From Saksenaea vasiformis B4078 (lineage: Eukaryota > Mucoromycota > Mucoromycetes > Mucorales > Saksenaeaceae): DNA of 64,000 nucleotides. The notes under the pieces were generated by a model. The model was not told where the DNA came from. It saw nothing but the letters and a program-made list of their open reading frames with translations, and did not search any database. The stretch covers positions 34,275 through 98,274 of the forward strand of contig JNDT01002247.1 of the NCBI GenBank assembly GCA_000697055.1, written 5' to 3'. The first letter of the stretch is position 1. Every line of letters starts with the position of its first letter. This document shows positions 55,423 through 64,000 of the stretch, in pieces. A program made the position numbers and the translations under genes.

Positions 55423-57299
55423 TTAGGCGGTGTAATCCTCCCAACCCTATAAAGAACAATTAATTTGCGCTCTGTATGCCACCTTCCCAAACAGCTATTT
55501 ACCATATTATCTAATTTCTCCACTTTACGCATCACCTCGGATTCCATTTTACGCATGTACACTTCCATCTTCTCCAAAACACCAGGTATAGAGGCACCCA
55601 GAATACGAATTGCCAATAAAGCGGCGTTTGTGCTATTATTAATTGCAACTGTTGCCACAGGGATACCACGCTAAAACAGGTTTAGATAAGACATTTTCCC
55701 AGCTGTCCAAGGGTACTTACTGGCATTTGGACAATGCTATGCAGAGAATCAACGCCGTCTAGAGAGCTACCTTTCACAGGGACGCCAATGACAGGAAGAG
55801 GAGTCATAGCTGCGACCATACCTGGAAGGTGAGCAGCTCCACCAGCGCCAGCGATGATAGCCATCAGACCACGCTTTGCCGCGGATTGGGCATACTCAAC
55901 CATACGCATAGGAGTGCGGTGCGCAGAGACAATGGATAATTCGAATGGGATACCGAAATCCTGGAGAATGCGGGCGCCCACTTTCATCACAGGAAGGTCA
56001 GAATCAGATCCCATGATAATGCCTACCAGAGGCCGAAGCGAAAGTGGTCTTTCCACATCAGGTTCGATCGCCTTCAGGATAGGCTTAATGCGTTCTTGCA
56101 CTTGCATCATTGATTCGCCAACTAAAGTAATATGGCCCATCTTACGTCCCGCTCTGCATGCTTTTTTACCGTACAGATGGATAGTAGCGCCATCCGTCAG
56201 TAACGCCTCTTTACAAGGTTTGTAACATTCCTCCATGCTCTCAGATGTACCGAGGATATTGACCATAATAGAAGCAGGCACCTTCATCGCTGTCGATCCA
56301 AGAGGCATATCGAGAATAGCACGCAGGTGGTTTTCATACTGCGAAGTTTCACATGCTTCGATTGTGTAGTGGCCTGAATTGTGAGGTCGTGGCGCGATTT
56401 CGTTCAAAAGAATCTCCCCTTCCATCGAGTGTTACATATCCGGTTTTACTTGTTCGCCTTTTCAACAACTTACCATCGGCCATCACAAACATCTCCACAC
56501 CAAAAATACCTGCACCAGGGAAGGTCTTGATCGCATCCTCTGCAATGGCTTGAGCACGTTGCAGCACAGCACCGTCAATTTGGGCAGGTGCAATAACAAG
56601 GTGGCAAATACTGTTCTTGTGAATGGTTTCTACCACAGGATAGGCGCGCACTTCGCCGTTGGCACGACGGACAACCATGACCGCAAGCTCTTTGACAAAA
56701 GGAGCCCATTTTTCGGCATACAAGGGCGTCCTAGAGAGTGCTTCGACAGCTGCCTTGACGTCGGCTTCAGATTTCACGACATAGTTTCCCTTGCCATCGT
56801 AAGCCAACGTCTTGGACTTGAGCATGAAAGGATAACCGAATTGCTTGCCAGCATCAATGACAGCGTCGTAGTTGGGTGTTTCTACATAGTCTGCCACCGG
56901 GATACCGTGTGCAGTCAAGTGTTTCTTCTGCACGTATTTATCCTGGATTGTCTTCACGGTGGAAGCAGAAGGATGCACCTTGACATGACCTTCTTTCTCG
57001 ATCGCTTCGAGAACCTCGGTATTGACATGTTCAATTTCAACGGTAAGGATATCAACCTTGCTAGCAAGCTCGCGAATCTTGGTTGGATCATTGAAAGCGC
57101 CAGCAATGTGTGTCTGAGTTGATTCGATTTGCTTTGCAGGTGCATCAGCGGGTGCATCGAGAATGACAACTTCGAGGTTCAAGCGCGATGCCGCCTCCAC
57201 CATCATACGACCCAACTGACCACCTAAAGAGAACATGAGGGTTTTCTTCTCCATGTCTCTTTCCTTACCTCCAAGAATGCCTACTCTTTGGCTGTTCAT
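55423..57299 (-). CDS. ADE2: Phosphoribosylaminoimidazole carboxylase (PurK-PurE fusion)
   Basis: Start at 57299. The first 45-nt intron is in frame and hidden: removing it turns [19 protein letters not shown]... into the family N-terminus [20 protein letters not shown]. The PurK-type ATP-grasp part follows ([60 protein letters not shown]). Next comes the PurE part with [42 protein letters not shown] and PVIGVPV. Together they convert AIR to CAIR in purine synthesis, with the fungal two-domain arrangement. The last intron starts GTAAAT after VEKLDNM and joins GWEDYTA*, a normal ADE2 end. Reading through it would add about 40 unrelated residues. Total is about 560 residues. Mutants of this gene accumulate red pigment in many fungi. 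Confidence 0.95.
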
Positions 57300-58143
57300 T
57301 CTGCTTCGAAAACCCTATATCCTGCGCGGGGAAAAGAAAAAGCAGTGGCTTTCGGAGAATATTTCGAGATGATCCTTCGAAATCTATGATGACTCGCATC
57401 AGCAGTGATCACTTGCTGGCGTTGAATTTTCCAAACGCGCCGCTCAAAAGGAAATTGTTTTCCGTGACCCCGCGACACACTCATGGACGTGAATCATCGA
57501 TCTGACTTTTCCCCGTATGATTCGTAGTGGATCAGTGGAACACTAACAGAGGTACTGAAAGTATGGGAAGGATAGACTGAGATGGACCTTTTGCAGAAAA
57601 GCAAAATGAGATAATACCCGTTTCAAAGGATATATTAAGTATCTGAGTATCACGCCGTTAGCCATAGTAACACTAGCCATTGGACTACAAAAGGCAGACA
57701 TTCATGTCATATACGACATTTTCCAGAATGGAAGCCAATGTTAGGCGGCCAAACTTACTTATTCTGCTATTCCTAAAATTCAAGGGGGACGATTTGGGTG
57801 TCCGGAATAAAGACTCCCAAAGGTGTTACTCATCAAACAACAGAAAACAGAACACAACACCACGAAAAAATCTCGAGGCTGACATGTGTCATCTTTTATG
57901 TGGCAAATTTACAAGAACATGCAGGGCCCCCATTGTCTAAGTTGATTTATCCTAATCTTCAATTTGATCTTCGGACCGAAGTTCCAAATTCGTTTGTTCA
58001 AGTACACCATACACTCGGCTTGGATTGGCGCTGATATCTGGTTTAAAGTTTTCAGAATAAGAGAAAGAATGTCTTGCTTTTCGGATAGGCTTGTGTTTAA
58101 GAAACTATTAAGATACGTGAATAAATCATGCACTAAATTTCCA
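57300..58143. other. Spacer with no supported gene
   Basis: About 840 bp between ADE2 and the pantothenate kinase gene. The minus frame 57909-58166 overlaps the kinase 3' end in another frame, and the plus frames at 57680-58034 have no recognisable motif. Most of this is probably 3' UTR and ADE2 promoter. Confidence 0.45.
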
Positions 58144-59655
58144 TCATGCATTGATCCATACAGCACCCGTTGCCCCTAGATGACCTTCATGTCGCAAGAA
58201 GAGAGCCTTCATTTCGCCCTTTGACCAAAAGTCAATGGCATAAGATAATGTATTCATGGTAATTGGATGACCTATATCGGATGAGTCAGATAGCTGGTTC
58301 TCTCTATTCTCCCTTTCCTTACCTCGAATAAAGCAGCCACCAAAATATATTCTTTTCAGGTCGTGCATTTGTGCATTCAAATATGCGATTTGCCCAATAT
58401 TATTGCTACACCATGTGAATACGTAAAAACAACAACAACAACAACAACAAAAGGGACGTTACCTGACCATGAATAAGAGACTCTTCGCAATGTCTGCTTG
58501 CGCGAAGCTCCCTTGAGCCTGACGCACACCCTTCTTGAATACCTTGCCAAAGCTCGAAGCTATCCGTGTCGACTTCAACCCAAGTTTCGTGTAATCTGAA
58601 CCATATATATCCCCCACCATCAGATCGACGTTCCTGTTATCCCCTTCCTTGGACATTTCCAGCATATCTGTAAACACCGTGCCCTCCTTTGTCAGAACGC
58701 GAAAAATCACCCAGATCAAACGCCTTACTATCGAAGGATTGCGAATCGGTCAACATGGATAACAAGCCCCACAACGTTCCACCGCCCAGCTAAAGTCAAA
58801 TAACAAAATGATAAACGTACAATGTCTACCTTGCCTTCGTACTTACCGATGTGCCACTGATTCGAGAAAATTCGTCCGGTCCGGTTACTTTCAATATGCT
58901 AACCGGGATTTCGCCAGTAAGTTACAACATGTCGCGCGTTGGGTCCCTCTCTCTATCATGCAGAATCCTGCTTTTTTTATCCTGCTTACCTGACACCCGA
59001 TCCAATATTAACAAGCTACACAGACGTCAACAGCCGAAGAGGAAGACAGTAAAAGACCGGTTACCATGTATGGGTATATGTCCTTCGTTTTTTCCTCAAA
59101 ACGCATGGGATCCTCGTCTTGCTCATTATAGGTAAATACCTCGTAGGGTATCTCCGTGATGAAAAAATTAAGGCCTGAAGATACGTGATGAGCGCGATGG
59201 CGAGTCATGGGATAGCTTACCAGTGATGAGACATTCCATCTCATCCTCCTTCTGCACAATAACACCAGGCAGTCTCTTGGAAAATTTGTCGTAATATAGA
59301 TGAGCTCCTCCACCCGTGGCTTTGAGAACCTGCTCTATGCCTTTCGGTGAAAGGTTACGAGCATCGGCGACCAATTCGGCAATGAAATCGATGCATTCGT
59401 CAATGTGCTCCGTCTCAAACTTTTTAAAATGAAGACGCCCTCCCTTGCGATCTGCAAAAGAGGTAAAGTAGACTATTTTGGCAAGGGAACCACCAATCTG
59501 CGATAAAGTGGTCAGTGCTTTTAATACATTCCTTCCAGGGATCTTACATCGACTGCGATCTGCGACACGTGTTCTATTTGGTTGGGAAGAACAATATCTC
59601 TCGTTTCATGAGCAGCAAACGAAGCCTCTGATACAGAAGCACCTACGACATTCAT
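58144..59655 (-). CDS. CAB1: Pantothenate kinase (eukaryotic type II PanK)
   Basis: About nine exons start at 59655 ([20 protein letters not shown]). The enzyme phosphorylates pantothenate with ATP, the committed step of CoA synthesis. Conserved blocks, after splicing, are [14 protein letters not shown] (phosphate loop), [154 protein letters not shown] and [17 protein letters not shown]. One exon is just 26 nt (58990-59015, encoding LVNIGSGVS). The intron between FIRG and HPITM is in frame, so unspliced translation inserts foreign residues. Length is that of a single-domain PanK (about 380-400). Symbol follows yeast. Confidence 0.92.
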
Positions 59656-59940
59656 CTTGAGCGGAAGCTGTAGGGCGGTATTGTTGATTTGTCACTCTGT
59701 GGGGGTGAAGTCAAAAGAGGAACTGGCGGCTTTGGGGTTTTTGTCCGGCAGGCCCGGTTTCCCCAAACGCCGACTTACCATGAAATCATTAGTCATGCAC
59801 ATAAAAATGAGAGCACAGACATCAATAAACCATAGCGTGTTTCTCCCAAGTGTCCACAGATTTCGCAAAGAATAATGTTCAAGTAGTTTATAATTGAAAA
59901 TCTCGAAGAACAACAAATACCCAATTTCATAGGACCCTGT

Positions 59941-60405
59941 CTGCTGCCTTCGAAGAACTTTTAAAGGATATTTCCATGATTTTTGCGTTATTTAAAATCA
60001 TTCGGCGTTACTTCCAGATGAAGTCTGCGTATTTTCACGGCCATTCGATGCTATAGTTTACGTGTAACGCTCTTCCATGTTACGATTGTGTCACTGATAG
60101 CTTCCTATTATCTAAGTCACAGACAGGGTTCCATTTTTTCCTGCAAAGGACGTGTCAAAGATAGGGCTCTTTGTCTTACGCAAAAGGCGTGTCGGTGATA
60201 GGGTAGCATCGTGTTATGCAAAGGGGTGAATCAGTGATCGGGTTCTTTTGACTCATACAAAGGATGAATCAGTCGTCTCATGCAAAAAGTGTGTTGAAGA
60301 TAGGTTCTTTGTATCTCACACAAAAAGGATGTCTCAGATAAACGGGAAAGTGATGCATGTTTAAAGGGACAGCTTCTTTTTCCTTTTTCTTATTTTTGTA
60401 CATTT
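59941..60405 (+). repeat. Dispersed repeat copy 2
   Basis: Same-orientation relative of 4515-5060, with shared blocks TGATCGGGTTCTTTTGACTC, GTGTTGAAGATAGGTTC and AGTGATGCATGTTTAAAG. It is shorter because some internal sub-repeats are missing. Both ends fade into pyrimidine-rich sequence on the right. No terminal inverted repeats or target duplications are obvious. Confidence 0.7.
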
Positions 60406-60747
60406 CGTTCGTCTTCTTTATCAATTCCACATATGGAAAACTATCTGAAAAACGATGCAAAGATCGTGTAACTGTACGAGTCCCGTGCACCTGAGCTTGA
60501 ACTCAAGCACCATGTCTTAATGGAACACGAGAACGATATATCCAGGCATATCCCAAAGGAAGCATATGGAAAAAGCGGTAAAAGATATCAATACCATTCC
60601 ATTTACTAACCATGAAATATGTTATATGCCACTCCAATAAATTTTGCGTCCGTGGGAGGGACGACCTTTATGTAAGTAATAAATGCCCTTTCTGACATAA
60701 CTGGCATACTAACGACGTACATTCGTTCTCTTTTCAGCGCAAGATTG

Positions 60748-60806
60748 GTTCTTTCTGGGCGCAGAATTTATTTAGAGTAGTGTAAAACATATTTCAATAA
60801 ATGGTA
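60748..60806 (+). repeat. Short dispersed repeat, copy 2
   Basis: Matches 34175-34232 through ATTTATTTAGAGTAG, GTAAAA and ATAAATGGT in the same order and spacing, with several substitutions. Probably a small element fragment. Confidence 0.5.
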
Positions 60807-61321
60807 GATCACCGTCAAAAGTATCCCGCGGCATCTTACGCGTTGGCACGAAGAAGACAAAAAATATCAAAAGAAAATTCAGATCTGGGATGTTGTCTCG
60901 CAAATCATGGAGTTCTTTCTGTATCTGTCTTTACGTATAAGTTCGGGATCTCTGAAAGCGTGAAAGCTAACGAAAGATACGGCAAGATCCTGAAGAGTGC
61001 CCGAAGGAAGCTGGTTCCTAATTCATGCGAAAATTTGCAGTTGTATTGTATCCATTTCTGCATTAAAAAAGTACAAATACATGATTTGCTCGAGTAAAAT
61101 AAACAAAGCGAGCTTGAAATCAGACGCTGGATCATCACTTAGTGGAACCTGGAAAGATCTCAAAACTCACCCAGTCTCAATGACCATCAATGCACCCAGC
61201 CTTTTGCTACTCTCCTTCAACGATCATAGTGATATCAACTCTTCGTTCTGTCCCTTGGCATATGCTTTTGAGTAAGTTTATTTTCACAATAGGAATAATA
61301 ATGCGCTGAACTACACTTCGG

Positions 61322-64000
61322 CTACGCATAGAGGAATATCTCGCCCTCTGTGCACCCAAACAACAGTAGCTGATCTGTTGGGATAATGGCAAAGGAACTC
61401 ACTTGCGATTTGATGATAGAGGATTTGAATTTGGACGAGTATGACTGGAGCTAAATGTATCATATCAGTACTGCATTCATGCAAAGCAGAAACTTACATC
61501 ATCATTAATTGGTATAAAGGAGACAGAATTGCTAACATTGATGGTCAAGATCTCGTCCTTAAAGATATCCAAAGAAGTAACATCTTGAGATGCTAATACA
61601 TGTTCATTTGAGTCACCATTGGCCTTTCCGTTCTGCTTCTTACCTCCAATTGTTTTAACAAGCGCTAAGCGATTGACGTTCCAGCAACAAATGAGATGGT
61701 CCGCAGGAGCGCAAGAAACAAGTAACTCATCAGTGTAAAACTTGAGCAGCGTAATCTCCGTATCGCCACCCTTCCAACTTGCGACTAAAGTGCCTGTTCT
61801 TGATTCTAACAGAGATATCGCTCCAGTAGAATACCCGACAGCAATCAATGTTTCCGCTTGATTGACCACGATAGCACGGATAGTCCCTGTACACCCGTCA
61901 ACATTTGGCTCTTTCCTTCTTTTTCATTTTGACATTACCTGTCAAGTTCGAACTCGATTTCCATGTGTGTAGCGAGCAGTGATTATGGGCATCGAGAAAC
62001 CTATGCCATATTAACATACTCGCAATCTCATACTTTGCCTCAACTTACGTGATAAGACCTTCCATCGTTGCCCCCACCAAATTTCGTGAATGGAAGATAG
62101 GTTTGACCGAAATAATGGAAGTCCTTCCGGTGCTGAATTGATGAATCGCTTTGCCTGTCTCGGGATCCCATAGCTAACGGCAGCACTTAGTATGGCATAA
62201 ACAAGGATAAGATATCTTACATGAACATGTCCATCGCAGCTTGCTACAATGTCTCCTAGTCCACCACTAGCACCTCCCGATAGGAAGTGGACATCAAACA
62301 CAGGTCCTCGTCGATGACCACTGTAAGTAACAACACTTTCTGAAAACGGTTCAGTCTGCCAATTTTCGATCCCTTGATGTACATTCAGTGACCATAGCTT
62401 GACGGTCCGGTCCTTTGAACCAGACGCAAACAGCTTAGCCGGTTCATTGACAGTGATCGTCCGTACTGCTGCAGCATGTCCTGCACCACCGAATGTTTTA
62501 TAAGAAGAAGTTTTAAAGTCATACTATGACTTACCAGCAAAGCCTCTTAGTTTGAGATCATTGAAAGAGAATTGCATGGTTTTGGACATTTCCTCTAAAC
62601 TATTATTAAGAAAATTAAAGTGTTTGGGAGGAACATATACCTGAATTTGTTGATAAAAACCGATTCCAATTCCTACATAGCCATTGTTATTTAAAAATAA
62701 GAACTAAGCATGGTTATAAGTACATACTTTTTATCTTCAGGTGATGGTTTCCATTTTGTTTTCCATGGCAAGACGCTTGTTGGCACTTTGGATTTGCTGA
62801 GAAATGAAAAGTCAGATGCGTGTAAATCGTTTGGCTCAAATGTTCGCACCTCTCTTTATCATTCTTCTGTTGTGATCCGGATGTCGCTGATGGAGAAGTT
62901 GGCAGTGGTGTAATATTCTTCTCTGATTTCCCAGGATTTACTGGTCTTTCCATATTCATCATAGCATTATATTGGTCAAGACCTTTTGTAGAATACTCGT
63001 AAAGCTTCGTAGAATCTATCAATGTATTCGATTCAGAAACTCCAAAATAATCTTGAGATGTGCTCTTCGGTTTCTGCTCGGTCGTGCCCTTCTCCTGTTT
63101 GCTTGACATAACCCAGGCTATGATCTTATTGCCGTTATTGCTATTGCTGTTAGTTTGCGTTGCCTTTGCATTTTTATTATCTTCCCGAGGTTTCGTTTGG
63201 TCTAATGACGACGTCGTTGGCAATGGGACTGAGAGGTCAGACGCAAACTGATCATACATCATCGTCTCAATCACGTCACTAACAAAAGATCAGTGCTGCG
63301 TAATAAAGTTTTCGCCTTACCTGGTTGGGATAAATCGATGCAAGGTATCTTTACCAACAATAAGTTGGAATTGCGAATAAGCATAGATCATCTACACACG
63401 CTCTGCATTATTATTTTTCAAGTCAGGTTCGTATCACCTACCTGGTAGTTCTTTTGCGCTTCTAGCGACTCGGGAATTGGGCTTTGTGTATGATCCTCGC
63501 CTGTCACATTGGTTGTGAAGCCGGAGAAGTACTTTTGTAGCATCGGGATGATCTAGTCATAATAAGATTTAGCAACACGTCCATCTAACAATAAGCACTC
63601 ACTGTTGCTTCCCATTCTTGTTTTGGTATGCTGCATGTCAACATCAAAAGATAGTTTATAGTGCACATGCTGATCGTAAGTCGCTGTTGTATATTTGTTT
63701 CTGATACGTTTTTCATATCTTCTGTGGGTGGGAATGGTTCCAGAAGCTTGTACAGAGTAGATGCGAATCCTGACTTGAGTTCAGTAACCAATGCTTCGTT
63801 CGACATGTGTGGTAAAAGCTGCTCGAGCAAAGATAAAATACAACAGATGACCCGACAGTTCCTTTTGTTGATCGTCCGATTGTAGCTGTCCATCAAAGAG
63901 ATCAGGTAGGCATATTGGATGGACGCAAATGTTTCTCCGAAGTTCCCGGCGATCTTAACGACCGTCTGCAAAAGAATTGGCTTGACGGTGTTGTCGCGAA
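61322..64000 (-). CDS. WDR81-like protein, C-terminal part (runs off right edge)
   Basis: A multi-exon minus-strand gene whose 5' part lies beyond the window. Seen in protein order: a helical region (GETFASIQYAYLISLMDSYN, NCRVICCILSLLEQLLPHMS); a low-complexity linker rich in Ser/Asn/Lys; then a WD40 propeller with LRGFAGHAAAVRTITV, FASGSKDRTVKLWSLNV, DIVASCDGHVHLWDPETG, TGTIRAIVVNQAETLIAVGY and DELLVSCAPADHLICCWNVN. The last exon gives SQVSSFAIIPTDQLLLFGCT and EGEIFLYA*, which closely matches the end of animal WDR81. WDR81 proteins carry an N-terminal BEACH domain and act in endosome maturation with WDR91. The BEACH part would lie to the right and is not visible here. Other BEACH-WD40 proteins are the alternative. 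Confidence 0.7.

Larger units (their letters stand above)
59656..61321. other. Repeat-containing spacer
   Basis: About 1.7 kb without a supportable gene. It holds dispersed repeat copy 2 (59941-60405) and the second copy of a short dispersed repeat (60748-60806). Frames at 60801-61097 and 60997-61275 start close to the short repeat and have no recognisable content. Confidence 0.45.

Noticed and set aside
56550..57122. 190-codon plus-strand open frame
   Set aside because: Antisense shadow of ADE2 coding sequence.
57909..58166. 85-codon minus-strand frame overlapping the kinase stop
   Set aside because: Different frame from the kinase, no motif, most likely 3' UTR.
58430..58450. CAA-repeat run considered as a CRISPR-like or regulatory array
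   Set aside because: Simple trinucleotide microsatellite inside or next to an intron of the pantothenate kinase gene; no spacers.

Overview
The window is nuclear DNA from a filamentous fungus, most likely an early-diverging Mucoromycota (Mucorales-like) species. The evidence is intron-rich genes with short introns (about 38-70 nt, GTAAGT donors, occasional TACTAAC branch sites), homopolymer-rich spacers, and relics of gene families I recall as highly expanded in Mucorales. The species is not identifiable by eye. I found no rRNA, tRNA, CRISPR array or intact transposon.

Layout. 0-6 kb: the 3' end of a minus-strand gene with a CCHC zinc knuckle, a coiled-coil protein gene, and a spacer with one copy of a dispersed repeat. 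6-7.5 kb: a Mlx/Mondo-like bHLH-zipper factor. 9-14.5 kb: a TMX2-type thioredoxin-fold membrane protein, a PA-TM-RING ubiquitin ligase, and an Rtr1/RPAP2 Pol II CTD phosphatase convergent with it. 15.5-17.6 kb: a frameshifted multicopy-family relic, then SUS1/ENY2. 18-25.5 kb: NAA10, divergent from an importin-13-like karyopherin, then a fungal protein of unknown function. 25.8-32.8 kb, all minus: LRR/multi-TM protein, argininosuccinate lyase, alpha-methylacyl-CoA racemase, sphingolipid C9-methyltransferase. 32.8-43 kb: a gene-poor accessory stretch. 43-50 kb: peroxisomal adenine-nucleotide carrier, cytochrome c peroxidase, small-heat-shock-like protein, AT-hook/RG WD40 protein. 50.7-64 kb: Sec14-like protein, SH3-WW-PH-RhoGAP, ADE2, pantothenate kinase, repeats, and the 3' part of a WDR81-like gene running off the right edge.

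Most genes are conserved housekeeping genes for transcription and mRNA export (RTR1, SUS1), protein modification and transport (NAA10, importin-13), arginine, purine and CoA synthesis, lipid metabolism and Rho signalling. They do not form a functional cluster.

The most interesting part is 35.8-41 kb. Three dispersed tandem copies of a tiny gene each encode a signal peptide, a proline-rich linker and a short two-cysteine tail, split by one phase-1 intron at the same place. Two copies (48 and 45 aa) are intact and share promoter sequence. The third has lost its start codon and splice acceptor. I do not recognise this family. The same accessory region holds a decayed Fanzor/TnpB-like gene. Other points of note are two GC-AG introns in NAA10, an 8-nt microexon in the SH3 domain of the RhoGAP, and several introns of length divisible by three that hide inside open reading frames.
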